From positions 158,425,753 to 158,489,752 of the forward strand of contig NC_133123.1 in the NCBI RefSeq assembly GCF_033568475.1: 64,000 nt of DNA, written 5' to 3'. The notes beneath the pieces are model-generated. The model worked only from the letters and a program-made list of their open reading frames with translations, made no database searches and was not told the origin of the DNA. Shown here piece after piece: positions 11,066-23,500 of this stretch. Both the position numbers and the translations under genes were made by a program. Each line of letters opens with the position of its first letter. The first letter of the stretch is position 1. This DNA is from Henckelia pumila. Its lineage: Eukaryota > Streptophyta > Magnoliopsida > Lamiales > Gesneriaceae.

Positions 11066-12371
11066 ATTGATATACTTGGACTAGATCTTGAAAGAAGACC
11101 GCATCATCCATATCTGGTGTTGCTTCAAAGAGTTTAACTCCTTTTTTCTCGTTTTCTGGACAATTTGTAGATATATGTCCTCTTGCTCCACATGTCCAGC
11201 AGTTGCAATCCTTGAAACTTTCACTTGCTCTTGTATGAGTTCTTCTGAAAGTTATTCTTGATGGTGTTCTTCCCCTGCTTTGTGATGAGCTTGTTACTGG
11301 GGATATTCTTGTAGGTTCACTTTTTCTTCCTGATCTATAAGATCTGGCCTTTTGTTTGGACCAAAATGTTCTTGGTTTCCAAGAACTTCTCATTCTTTTA
11401 TTATAGGGATTATTTCAGAATTTCTTCCTTTTAAATCCCTGTGATCTGTTTCCAATGATCGTTGGAAGATCATTTTCTCTACAACATAAAGGTGTATGTT
11501 TATCTATACCCCTTATTTTTTTATAGTTCTTCTGTAATGCTACCATATGGCACCATTCTGCCAATTTTTCTTTCAAAAAGGACGCGCGTCTTGCCAATGT
11601 ATCAAGATGACCTGGAACGTATTTTTTAATCAGCATTTCTCTTCAGGGACTTGGCATTTTTGCGAAAAATAGCTGAATAGCTACATTTTCCTCGACTCCT
11701 GAATTCCATCTATATTTGGTGAATAACATAATGTATTCATCAACTAAACAGATATCATGTAACTCGAGGCTATACAGAGCTTGAGTATATCTTCTCTTTT
11801 TCTTTGTATCTTGATTATTGAAATAGTCTACCCCTATGAATTGTGCTTTAAATAGGGTGACCATTCTTTCTCCAATCTCGCTGAGGGATTCTCCTGCTAA
11901 GATTGATTCCTTCGTATCTGGCATAGTCATCTCCCATGCAATCTTGACATATCTCATTAGACTCATTTCTAGAAGTTTAATGAATCATTCTTTATTGAGA
12001 TCTAATGTCCCTGCTGCAATTCTCATAGCTGACGTCCAATCATCTATAAGATTTTCTCTGTTTTTAAAGTCCAAAACATCAAGGTTTAACATAACCTCGT
12101 AAGGATGTATTGGATCTAAATCAGTTTTTCCGTAAAGAGTTTGATGGAGTGGGATTTTACTCCTTCTTGATCTGGTTCTTGCTGGATGTGAATTTTCTCC
12201 AACCTGGAACTCACTATGTGGTTCTTCTGTTTTAACCACATATCTTGGGGGATTCCCTATGGGTTGTTCACCCTCAGGGGAATTCATTTTTAGATCTACT
12301 ACTTTGAGATTCGCAAAAGAATCCGCAAGATCTTGTAGATCCTCGAGATTTAATCTTTCTAAAGTAGTCAT
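10965..12371 (-). pseudogene. Pararetroviral coat protein with CCHC zinc knuckle, three in-frame stops
   Basis: From the ATG at 12371 a single frame runs about 1.4 kb, broken only by three TGA codons (11985-11987, 11643-11645, 11415-11417). N-terminal part acidic; middle resembles a gag/coat core; C-terminal part is basic (Ser/Arg-rich), followed by CWTCGARGHISTNCPE, a CX2CX4HX4C knuckle, and an acidic tail. The knuckle at the C-terminal end followed by MP matches the arrangement in solendo/cavemoviruses. All three stops could derive from CGA arginine codons by C-to-T change. Confidence 0.75.
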
Positions 12372-12388
12372 CAGATAGTGTTTTTCTC

Positions 12389-12683
12389 TTATACTGCTTT
12401 TATAATATTAATCATCCTTTCATCATCAGTTAAAGATTTTTGAACCATTTTGGTTTTACCTTTCTGATGTAACAAAAGTTCAGTACCAAACGAGAGTGGT
12501 AACCTTCCTCCTATATTTCCTTTTCTAGAACCAGAAGTGTGTTCTAGATTTATGATTTTATTTTGAAGATCATTTTAGAGTTCCAAGAATTTCTTCTTGT
12601 TTCTTAAGGATTTCTTCAATTTGCCGAGGTATTTCATACAACTGATTGTTGTAATATTGTACCGTCTTTTGAATTTCTCTAAA
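12389..12683 (-). pseudogene. Small coiled-coil viral ORF after the primer site
   Basis: Directly after the primer site the minus strand encodes a Glu/Lys/Gln-rich heptad-like run (YEIPRQIEEILKKQEEIL). After one frameshift it continues through a basic stretch to a TAA at 12389-12391, 18 bp before the coat-protein ATG. About 100 codons in total. It resembles the small accessory ORF many Caulimoviridae carry before or between their main ORFs. Too short for the minimum ORF size because of the frameshift. Confidence 0.45.
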
Positions 12684-12695
12684 GCTCTGATACCA
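12684..12695 (-). other. Minus-strand primer binding site (initiator tRNA-Met) of the pararetrovirus
   Basis: The minus strand reads TGGTATCAGAGC, the complement of the 3' end of plant initiator tRNA-Met. By convention this is nucleotide 1 of a Caulimoviridae genome, and it lies just upstream of the first viral ORF, as expected. Confidence 0.85.
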
Positions 12696-12892
12696 ATTTT
12701 GCGGATGATTCAAGTACCATAATTGAGCACAAAAATAGTATAAATGAAGTACATAAATGAATAAATTGGGTACAAGAATTAAACATTGGATTTGACCAAG
12801 TTTGATGGTCCTAGGAAGTTTTAAGAAAGAATTTTTATTGTAGAAATTTATAAAAAAATTAAGTTTGGATTTAAGAATTTATTCAAAATTCA

Positions 12893-12931
<39 letters not shown>

Positions 12932-12933
<2 letters not shown>

Positions 12934-13080
12934 TTCTTTTATGGTGCCCAACTCTATATGCCCAACTCCATGCCCACCATGTACAATATGTGATAAGTCA
13001 ACTCATCAATTGTGTTGGTCAACTCACATATTGTACATGGTGGACATGGAGTTGGGCATATGAGTTGGGCACCATAAAAG

Positions 13081-13084
<4 letters not shown>
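12932..13084. mobile_element. 153-bp foldback MITE inserted in a (TA)n microsatellite
   Basis: The left arm (AGTTCTTTTATGGTGCCCAACTC...) and right arm (...GAGTTGGGCACCATAAAAGAACT) are nearly perfect inverted copies of about 60 bp with a short loop. Both flanks are long TA runs (12895-12928 and 13084-13120), so insertion into TA, or TA target duplication, is likely. Confidence 0.8.
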
Positions 13085-13120
<36 letters not shown>

Positions 13121-13126
<6 letters not shown>

Positions 13127-14664
13127 GCATTTAATGTTCCAGCGACTATTTCCGAAATTCGAGAACACTAAAGTAGACTACAAGGTCCTATTTGATTGGA
13201 GATTTGGCCTCTATTTTGTCAACAATAATAGCTACAAATAAGATATTTTTCCCTACGTTTCCTTTCTTATCCTTCCTTACGTAAGTAACACACGTGGACT
13301 TCAACAATTTAATGCAAAATTCCAGATTAATAATATTTAGTGCACTCCAAGTAAAAGTTTAAAAAGTCAGCCAATTTCCTAAATCTAAGTAAACTAAAAT
13401 ATATATATATATATGTACGTGAAACATGTGATTATTTTCAGCCAATTTTTTTAAATGAATATGTCTCTTATGCAATTATTTTATGAATTTATATATGTTC
13501 TGAGATTGGTCGACTCGATTCATATTTACAATGAAAAATAATAATTTTAACATAAAAAATAATTTTTTTTCTCAACTAGGCATATGATACAATTTACACA
13601 ATATGTTTTTCACTTAAATCATTATTATATATTGCACAATATTTCTTTATAACATAACAAACCAAAAATAATACTTTTTGCAGCGAAAAATAATACCGAT
13701 GACATAAAAAAAAACTTTTTTATGAGTCAGTAGAAAAATTTATCACACAGGGCTGAACCATGAAACGATGTTTTCAATATATTTTAATATCAATGGTTTA
13801 CAATATTACATAATTATGCACTTACTACATATTTTAGATAATATGATCCTATTCATGTTTCATTTACTTTAATGTTTATATATGCTCTGCTTACAATTAT
13901 ATAGGGTCATGAATATATTTTGAGATCATGGATATGTTTTAAATTATTCAGCAATTGTTTTATGATTTGGGATGCAAAACATGAATTGAAATTTGATATA
14001 CGTACGTGGAAACTAATTATTAGTGTAACAAAAGATTTCAGTTTCCGAACAAGATACGTCATGTATTGGATTTAGTTCCAGTTTTGGACTTTGGAGGACT
14101 CTTTTAAAGGGAAAATCTTATATGCGCCAACTGGATTTTTTTGTCACCATAAATTTTTTTTTTTTAAACATAATAAATAATTGATTGTGCTCCCCTGACC
14201 CATGCAACCTTTCTACAATTCTACACCTATAAAGTAAATAAAAGCAAATTTTAACTTTTTTACTTTTGTGTGCCTAAATCCATACAATATATGTGTATGT
14301 CATTTTCCATAATTGCACGCGGAGATTCTATATGTTATTTAATTGAGAGAAAAACATCAAATGCATTTTTCTTTTTCTTTTTCTTTTTCTCATCTCATAA
14401 AAATATAGTTATGTTTCTATCAGTGTAACATAAAATCACTCAATTCCATGAATATATAATTTGTTTCAGTTGACCTAATTAAATTTAAACCACCCATATA
14501 TTCGACATCATATATATTTCGGTTTCCAACTAACACCATCAGGTTCCCAAATAATTGGTGGTAGGTGTAAGAACTCTAATCTGCATGTGAAAGAAATACT
14601 TGATCACGACAAATTTTAAAAATTTATAATTTTAAAATTGTGCAGTTGTTAAACAAAACCACCA

Positions 14665-14702
<38 letters not shown>

Positions 14703-14931
14703 AAGCAAGAGCACTTTAGTGGTCTATTGATATACTCACTTTTAATTTGTTATTTTTTTAAAAAAAAACCCACAAAAGTATCAAATTGCAAAAAAAAAAA
14801 AAAAAATCAAATACTTGAAAAATATAAGTTTATATTATATACACACAGAACATAATATGTATATATAAAATTGCACAAGCAGTATGGCTAGTTATTATTA
14901 TGGATAAAGATGTTAATGTTTTTTATTGTAA
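13121..14931. other. AT-rich spacer
   Basis: No gene found. It contains an (ATT)n microsatellite (about 14664-14697), a (TA)n run near 13401-13413 and several homopolymer runs. The short open frames here are low-complexity. Confidence 0.6.
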
Positions 14932-15286
14932 GATACCGTTTGGTTTCATGGATGGGATGTATGAGAGATGAATAGAAGTGTGATAAAAATATGATGTAAT
15001 ATGAATAAGAAATATATAGATATGAACAACATTTTGTTTTATATGTTTTTAATTTTGTAGGATTATTATGTTTATTATTATAGGATATCTTAATTGTTTT
15101 TTTTCCAATTTCTACTCATTCTCTACTAATATCATGGGTTGGAAGGGATTTTTCATCAAACTCATATATAATGGTCATACCGGGTCATGAGATGACATTG
15201 AGTTAACAAAAAAAAAATAAAATAAACATGAGATGAGTAAAAATTTGTGGATCATCTCACTTTCATCCAATGTACCAAACGGTAAC
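14932..15286. mobile_element. PIF/Harbinger-like (Tourist) MITE, 355 bp
   Basis: The left end GATACCGTTTGGTTTCATGGATG matches, imperfectly and inverted, the right end CATCCAATGTACCAAACGGTAAC. The trinucleotide TAA flanks both sides (14929-14931 and 15287-15289), the target duplication of PIF/Harbinger elements. Confidence 0.65.
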
Positions 15287-15289
15287 TAA

Positions 15290-16380
15290 AAGATTCCCCG
15301 GATCGTGTATATATGTTGAGCTCGTGGGAGCGCTGGTTGATCATGTGGAAAGCAGGGTCGGATGCGAGGTGAGTCTCAAGAAACGTCTGTTTAGGTTCCC
15401 GCGCCCAATATGGAGTTTGCGAAAATTTTAATATTTAGTTAAACATAAAATTATATTCAATTCAATTTCAGATCGATATCAATTAATCTATGCCAACAAC
15501 AAAGAAATTTTTCAAAGTTGAAGTTGATAATAACTTGTGTGTGATCAATTATGTCTTAAGAAATAAATACGAAACAGATAATTGACTATGTTGTCATTTC
15601 AGCGTAAAAAATTGATTGAGCACCCTGATAAAACTTTTGCCACCATGCAAAATGGTGAGATTGTATTATTTAAACTATTTTTATTTTTTTTTTACATTTT
15701 AGCCTCATGTTTGTGATATTAATAAATATTTAAAATTTACATATTAATGTCTGGTGTCCAAATTTTATTAATTTTCTTTTTAAAAAAACATAGTGTTCGA
15801 CTTTTAAAGGGTGTTTTTTTAAACCTCGGTCTATTTTTATTTTTTTTGAAAAAAAAAAATCATCTCGTGAAGTGTATTTGACAAGATCATGATTTTCGTT
15901 TAATATATCTATATATGTGTATGTATACACTTGAGAAAATCATTTCCTTAAAAAAAAAAATTGATCGGGTCTATTTTACAAACTTCATGTATGAACACGG
16001 ACTAATTTCTGGCTGACCCGATTCAAAATCTAATCCAATAATTATAAGAAAATAAATTTAGACTAGTTTTCTTATAATAATAATAATAATAATAAAATAT
16101 AATAATCCATTGAACAGATTTTGAATTGAACTCAGTCGGTACAGTCACACACATTATAATACACAGCCATCATAAAATTAAAACAACTTGGAAATTAAAA
16201 TGCTATTTGGGTCGGCTTACAAGCTTCCAATAATTCAAACCCCACGATAATTTAGCTTTCGAAGAAAGACTTGAGTGCTGACTCGAGTTCTTAATCTTAC
16301 ACGAACATTCCATTGTTATACAACACAAAAATTTATATGAGATTGTCTTGCATATCACTTTTATAAAACAAATTTTCTAT
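15290..16380. other. Spacer without recognised genes
   Basis: AT-rich sequence with an (AAT)n run at about 16075-16096. The minus-strand open frame near 15730-15930 is low-complexity Lys/Tyr-rich and not convincing. Confidence 0.55.
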
Positions 16381-16389
16381 TTCATTTAA

Positions 16390-16689
16390 GGGAAAATAAG
16401 TTTTTTGGTCCAGTAACTTTACCCCTTTGGGTTTTGGTCCATTAACTTTTCCAATATGGGTTTTGGTACACTAACTTTGCATTTTCAATGTTTTTTGGTC
16501 CAACTGCATACGTGTCAGCTTTTGATTCATCCATGTCATCATTTTAGACCAATCAGAAGTTGACACGTATGCAGTTGGACAAAAAAACACTGAAAATGCA
16601 AAATTAGTGTATCAAAACCCACATCGAAAAATTTAATGGACCAAAACCAAAACATGAACAAGTTAATGGACCAAAAAACTTATTTTCCC
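16390..16689. mobile_element. Mutator-like MITE, 300 bp, 9-bp target duplication
   Basis: The element starts GGGAAAATAAGTTTTTTGG and ends with its inverse. Both flanks carry TTCATTTAA (16381-16389 and 16690-16698). Most of the element folds back on itself: TTTTGGTCCATTAAC blocks on the left, GTTAATGGACCAAAA blocks on the right, and GCATACGTGTCA with its inverse nearer the centre. Nine-bp duplications are the mark of Mutator superfamily insertion. Confidence 0.85.
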
Positions 16690-17067
16690 TTCATTTAATC
16701 GATGAAAAATATTATTTTTTATATTAAAAAATTATTTCTTCTCAGTCACAAATCACCCATCTCGTGGATAGAAACACATGAGAACGTCTCATACTACCTA
16801 TTGATTACACAATAAATCTTGAAAGATTTGTTTAAATTAATTATTAAGTTTCAACTTAATAGAGGGAGGCAGCCTAGCTAGCAGTACTGTAGGTCCCGTA
16901 AATAACAATTTCAGTTGAAATTGGCATCCCATAAATAATATTCTGTCTCGGAGCCATTTTCCATTCTCACAATTCCACCTGTGCAGAAGATTTCATCTGC
17001 CTGTGTGCAAGAAAGAACACCCTTTATAAAAAAGACACACAGAGAAGTGTGTTTAGTGCGTGCAGAA

Positions 17068-20000
17068 ATGGAGAAAAATGGGAAAGGAGAGCTGGAGATG
17101 GAGGAGAGAACACCATCTTTGGTCGTTGATGACGATGTCGAACCGGAGATCAATTACAGAGGATTGAAGACCATGCCATTCATCATTGGTGAGATTAATT
17201 TACTTCCTGTTTCTTGATTTGTGTTCTGTAAATTTGGTCTAAAAAATATACGAAATCATCCCTTTTTTGCATTTTCTTGGTGTGTTTGTTATTTTCTTCA
17301 GGGAATGAAACTTTTGAGAAGCTTGGAGCCATTGGGACTTTATCCAATCTGCAGGTGTATCTGACCACAGTTTTCAACATGAAGCGTGTTTCGGCTACCA
17401 CGCTTCTTAATGTGTTCAACGGCACCACAAATCTCGCGACCTTGGTCGGAGCATACCTCAGCGACACTCACTTTGGTCGCTACAAGACGCTGGGATTCGC
17501 CTCAGTTGCCTCATTATTCGTACGTATCAGTCGCGGTTTTTAGCTTCTGAAAACTCTGCTTTTTGATGTACATGTACTTGAACTAGTCCAAGTTTCGATC
17601 TTTATGACTTATTGCGCTCATTACATGAAGGGGTTGCTGGTTGTAAATCTGACAGCAGTGTTCAAGAATCTGCATCCGCCCCACTGCGAGCCGTCCGACG
17701 CCCCGTGCGTCGGGCCGGACGCGGGACAGATGGCATTCCTCCTATTCGGTTTCGCGCTGATGATAGTCGGCGCCGGAGGCATCAGGCCGTGTAACTTGGC
17801 CTTCGGGGCGGATCAATTCAATCCAAATACAGAGTCCGGGAAAAGGGGCATCGACAGTTTCTTCAACTGGTACTACTTCACGGTAACGGTGGCGGAAATC
17901 GTCTCCGTGACCATCGTCGTTTACGTGCAGTCGAACGTCAGCTGGTCGATAGGCTTGGCGATCCCGGTGATCTTCATGTTCCTGTCATGTTTAATGTATT
18001 TTGTGGGGAGCAAATTGTATGTAAAAGTGCTGCCAGAAGGCAGCCCCATGACTAGTCTGGTGCAGGTAATGGTGGTTGCCTTTAAGAAAAGGAAGCTGAA
18101 ATTGCCTAACAATCCTTGGCTCAACCTCTTCAATTATACTCCTCCCAAGTCCATAAACTCCAGGCTCCCTTACACGGAACAATTCAGGTACCCCCATGAA
18201 TCTCTCTGTTTCTCTTCTGTTTCTTTTTTATTGATTAAATTTTATCGTGACTTGATTTCTGTCGCTTAGTCTTTTTTTTTTACTTTAATGTTAATGTAAC
18301 AGATAGGCATCGATACCATGTAATCAATGATTAATGTGACGATCAATAATATCCGGAATCATGTATGTATTTGGGTGAAAATAATTGAAATTATAAAAGA
18401 AGCAAAGTTATGGAACACTTTTTTGACATGAACCAAAATTTGCCCAAGTCAACTGTTTCAACGTTTATATTACTCATAAAACCACTAAACTAGTATATCC
18501 CGAGACGTGTGCGGTCTTCCGTTTACTTACAAGTGGCAATATATATGTGTGTATTAGGTAACGTTCTTTTCAAATTATTGATTGCTTTTGTTTTACTCGT
18601 GCCATCTCATTTCCTTTTTTTTTTTCTTTTTCTTTTCTAGAAATAGAATTAATGTTCATTCATTAATATCAAATATCGATTTGATGAGACTCATGATTTT
18701 TTTTTATAAATATAGATAGAATCTATCAAGGACTCGTTTGTTTATTCATAACCTTCTCTTTTATGAGGGGAAAAACACATTAGATAATATTAAAACATGG
18801 AATTCATTTTTTAAAATGAATAGATCTATTTTGTATATTTTTGTTATAGAATGAAATTCATGGGGGCCAGTGCGGCAATTGCCTAATTTTGAATCTATAG
18901 TTTTTAACTAAAATATAGATTGGGTTACTTAAATTTGATGTATTTGATTTGACCGGAAATGACTTTCGTCTTGGTATATTTGAAATTAGTCACAACTATT
19001 ATTAAAATTGCACAAGTTAATTTGAAACTGGGGGTTTGTCCAGCCAAGCAAGTCAAGAAATTTAAAGCATTACGTACTTAAGCCGTGACAAACTGAGATC
19101 TAATGTTTTTTTGGCTTATTTTATGTTGCACCGGGTGAATTTCACCTTGTACACCATCTACCGTTCATGGGCCCGGGCCCCTGAACTGTTAAAATCCACC
19201 GCCGTGGATCATAGAACATCCCGTTTTCTTGATTTAAGATTATTTATTCTGTCATCAGATTCTTGGACAAAGCTGCAATCACAACAGAAGAAGATCAAAT
19301 CAACCCAAATGGAACCGCAGCCGACCCATGGAACGTCTGCAGTATGCAGCAGATTGAAGAAGCAAAATGTGTGCTTAGGGTCATCCCAGTTTCCCTCATA
19401 GCCATCTTCTACCATTTGGGTGCACAGCAGCAGTACATAGTCTTCCAAGCTCTTCAATCCGACAGGCATCTTGGCAACACAAAGTTCCAGATACCGGCCG
19501 CATCATACGTCATATTCGCGATGCTCAGCCTCTCACTGTGGGTGCCCCTGTACGACAGATTAGTCGTCCCGCTTCTGAGAAGAATCACAGGAAAAGAAGG
19601 TGGGATCACAACCCTCCACAGAATGGGGATTGGCATTTTCATAACTATAGTGGAGTCGATCATCGGGGCGCTGGTGGAAGAGCGTAGAAGAAATATGGTA
19701 AGGACGGGCATGGTTTCGTCCATGTCTTCCATGTGGTTGGTTCCTCAGCTGGCCTTGGGTGGACTGGCGGAGGCGTTTTTCGCCATCGCGCAGCTTGAGT
19801 TCTACTATAAGCAGTTCCCGGAGAACATGAGGAGTGTTGCTGGGGCTTTTTTTTTCTGTGGGTATGCAGTGTCGAATTATGTGTATAGTTTACTGCTAGC
19901 GGTGGTGCACCCCATGACCGAGGGGACGTCGGGTGGGAACTGGCTGCCGGAGGATCTCAATGAGGGCAGGTTGGACTATTTCTACTACTTGATTGCGGTG

Positions 20001-20123
20001 CTGTGCGGTTTGAACTTCGTCTACTTTCTGGTGTGCGCTAGGTGGTACAGATACAAAGGAGTCGGTGACAGCAGCAGAACAGTGGAAATGGAGACCAAGA
20101 AACTGGACAATCACTCAGCATGA
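17068..20123 (+). CDS. NPF (NRT1/PTR) family proton-coupled transporter, NPF2-like, 4 exons
   Basis: Exons 17068-17188, 17302-17519, 17631-18187 and 19259-20123 join in frame with GT-AG introns to give 586 aa, the usual length for this family. The EXXE(K/R) proton-coupling motif is ETFEK at residues 43-47 in TM1. [15 protein letters not shown], then SFFNWYYF, and the C-terminal half with [19 protein letters not shown] are hallmarks of the 12-helix PTR2 fold with its central cytosolic loop. Closest by recalled motifs to NPF2 members (nitrate or glucosinolate-type transporters); substrate cannot be read from sequence. It acts at the plasma or vacuolar membrane as a proton symporter. The ATG at 17068 precedes an acidic cytosolic N-terminus typical of the family. 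Intron 3 (1071 bp) is the largest. The gene looks intact. Confidence 0.93.
18188..19258 (+). other. Intron 3 of the NPF gene
   Basis: AT-rich intron of 1071 bp, donor CAG|GTACCC and acceptor ATCAG|ATTC. No inserted gene or clear transposon was found. Confidence 0.85.
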
Positions 20124-20568
20124 CTGATGCCGGTTTAGCCATTTCTAGTTTTTTTAAAAAAATAACTAATTCGTCGTTTTCGAGCTTGTGCATCTTGATA
20201 CACACTTGAAAGTTGAAGTTAATTACACGATTATCTGCTGATCGAAATCGAAATGAACAAGTATGAAGTGACAAAGTAGTACCTAGTTTATTACTCCATG
20301 TACACTAAAAAGCAGCATCCACTGTATAAGCTTCATGTTTTATACAAACATATAATAACATAATATAAGTTCATGTTTTTCTTCTCAAATGTGGGACAAG
20401 TTTCATGGCCAAACTTGATCATAAAGTCTGATATCGCGAAAAATATGCTTCTGCTGATGCATGGGAATCGGAACAGGTCGTTTCTGATATAAACTCATAA
20501 CTAACATTGACAACACCTTCAATCGTAGCGCTTGTCGGATTTCAACCATTGAAACGTGGTTTGATTTC
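20124..20568. other. Convergent intergenic region holding both 3' UTRs
   Basis: 445 bp between the stop codons of the NPF gene (+) and the H+-ATPase gene (-). On the minus strand an AATAAA at 20287-20292 is a candidate poly(A) signal for the ATPase. No canonical AATAAA was seen for the NPF gene. Confidence 0.5.
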
Positions 20569-23500
20569 TCATACGGTGTATGCCTGCTGAATGGTATCTA
20601 TGTCCAGACCCTTCAGCCTCACCACCGATTCGACGTGACCTTTGAGCGTGTGAAGCTCCCTTAACCTGTACACATCGGCAGTTTCTTAATGCATTAGTTA
20701 GAAACTCAAGATAATCAAACTCTTACATATAAGCACGAGCTTAAGTCGTGCATCACTCAAGCTGGGACCGTTGGCCTCTCATGGAACAGCCCGACTCCCT
20801 TTCTACTAAGCACAATCACGAGATCTCGTTTGATAAGGAAGATTGCTTTTAGGAAGCCCAAACACTACCTAAGTATCGTTCAAGAGTAAAAGACATCCTT
20901 ACCTAGCAATTTCAGCTCTTCTTTTCGCTTCCTCAGCCAACTGATTCAGATCTGAGAAATTAGTATTTTCGTTGAACAATTTGGTATCAGGTACTTGCAG
21001 GCCATGAAGGGTTCTTTGCGCATGTGCCCACTTAAGCTCACGCTGTTCTTTTCCGAAATCCTTTTGCCTGGTGAAAGCAATCTGCAACAGAGAAGGCAAA
21101 ACGTCAAAGACAAAAGAAACGAGCGAGTACATAACGCTGATGAAGTATAAATTTACCCTTCGCTCGAGAACAAGATCCCACGCCCTCCCGCTAAGAGTGT
21201 AGCGGATTAGAAACTTGATAATATCAAGGGGGATATAGAAAATGATATTGTAAAGCCAAATCACTCCTGCCCAACCCCATCCAATTCCTTCTATTGCTGC
21301 AAAGCCCCAGCTTGCATATACTGCAATCAAAGTAGCAACCTGCTCGACAGGAACCACAAAAGGTCAAGATTTACTTGGAAAAATAATTTTTTTTTTTTTT
21401 TGTAAAATGGCTCGAAGAAATAGATGCTAACCAGTTGCGCGATAAAAAATGCTGCCACAAGTAACAAACCAGGACGCTCGACATATGACCAGCTTCGGGA
21501 TCTTGTAACAAATATTAAAGCTTGACTGATAGTGCTCACTTGAAGATATATTGCTGAAGCAAGCTTTCTGAAGTCATCATGGGCCGTTTTCTCCAGAGTC
21601 GACACCCCAAATACTCGCTAACAATTTAATAGCAGAAAGTTATGAAAATTTTAACAATTTGACTCTTAAAAATCAATCCATTCCTATATCATGTTGTGAT
21701 AACAGAATGTTAAGTAAATTGCCAAGCATGGAAAATCACAAAGAGGAAACAAAAAAAATTCCTCAAATTTGACAAATATGAATTTACATTAAGATATATG
21801 AACTTGAGCAGCATTCAAGAAGTCATGAAATAAGAGTGCCAGTATCTAGGAACCTGATTGAATTGACATGAAAATGCAAAGCGGCAAACTTAGCCTTAGT
21901 TTGAGATCTACAAAATATGCAGAAACTTTGAAGATAAGCCTACCGGGAAAAAATTTGTCTTGTATGCTGCCCAAAAGAATATGACAGTCATCAAGGCCAA
22001 GTAACCACCAAGAATTACTCCAGTTGCAAAAATCTCAGCGAGCTTCCAGCTGTCAGGTAGAGGAGATGGTTTCACTCTATCTTTTGAGATGGTCATAATG
22101 GTACCTATATGACCATATTGACACCCTTTAAATCGTGAGAGTTCGATGAAAATTGATAGAGATGCGATAATTACAGCATAAGATTTCACGCAAAGGGTGA
22201 TTGAATCCATGGGGAATTCAGATAGTCTTTGAAAGGAGAAAAACGAAAATAGAAAAAAAAAAATTGCCCTGCAAAAAGGTATTAGCGCTTCTAACATTTT
22301 CAATAAAATCAACATTTTACTCATGGTCAAGACCAGTGAGTCTGAAGACTCAAAGGGCTAAAGGTCATTCTTAGCTCCGAACAAAAACCTCTTGACAAGT
22401 GGGGTGCGGCAAGAATGGTTAGCAGGACTAACCGTCATTGAGTATTGCAATGATAAGAACCATAAAAGGTGGGAAGTCAAATTCCCATATCAGTGCCAAC
22501 ATCATGAAGCCAAGCTGTATATAGCAAGGTAAAAAAAATCCCAAACTGTTATAATGCAAAAGTAAATCAAAATCCATAAACAGGAAGGATAATAACTTAC
22601 CACAATACGAATAGTAATCGAAACAGCATAAATCTGGGGAAAAAAAAGGAATTATTGAAGAGTTCAAGTTATAATGTGCAATCAGTTAGGCCCATAAACT
22701 CATGGTAAGCAATCATTCTTCAAATGGTATAAAAAAATGACCTCAAATGATAACATTTAGACCAACAAAAGTTGTACCGTGTAATTTTTCATCCGCTGGA
22801 AGATTGCCCGACTGGTTAAAACAGCACTAATTATAACACTTAGGCCAGGTTCAGTAAGAACAATATCGGAAGCACTACGAGCTGCATCAGTCGCATCCGC
22901 GACAGCAATCCCAATGTCAGCTTTCTTCAAAGCAGGGGCATCATTTACTCCATCACCAGTCATTCCACATATATGCTTCCTAGCTTGTAGACGCTTTACT
23001 ATTTCATATTTGTGCTCTGAACAACAGCAAAGAAAAACGTAATTAACAAAGGTTGAAATATTCGGAGCACAAATAGTATTCAGAAAAATGCCATTTGATC
23101 GTACAACAGAACATCTCTCCCATATAACCCAATAAACTTCCTTTGGGACTTCAAACATATATTACCAAACTAAATAAACTTATCACACTTGCCTTCAATT
23201 CAACGGAGTGAGGGGGATAATTGTGAAACTTCAAATAAACTTTTGACAATTGTCCCAAGCTTGATTAAAGGTATAAGAATACAATGATAATTTCAAAATC
23301 ATTACTACATAAATAAAATCTATAATGTAAGAAATAATATTCTACTACTGACTTGTTATTTTAGTGGGAAGTGAACAATTTTCTCCACAAATTTATATGT
23401 TAATAATCTTTTTTAGATAAAATTAAAAATTGTGGAAAAACCTATATAAATTAATAATGTTGGGACCATAAAATTTGTTAATTTAGAGAGGTATCAACTA

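Larger units (their letters stand above)
2216..12720 (-). mobile_element. Endogenous pararetrovirus (Caulimoviridae; solendo/cavemovirus-like), interrupted by copia
   Basis: Reading right to left on the minus strand: a tRNA-Met primer site (12695-12684), a small coiled-coil ORF, a coat-protein ORF ending in a CCHC knuckle, a 30K-type movement protein, then (after an inserted copia) reverse transcriptase/RNase H, a transactivator-like ORF, and a TATA promoter near 2470. Coat protein before movement protein is, from family knowledge, the order of cavemo- and solendoviruses rather than caulimo- or badnaviruses. The aspartic protease and the start of RT are missing at the copia junction. Every long ORF carries stops or frameshifts, so this is a dead integrated copy. 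The outer boundaries are approximate. Confidence 0.8.
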
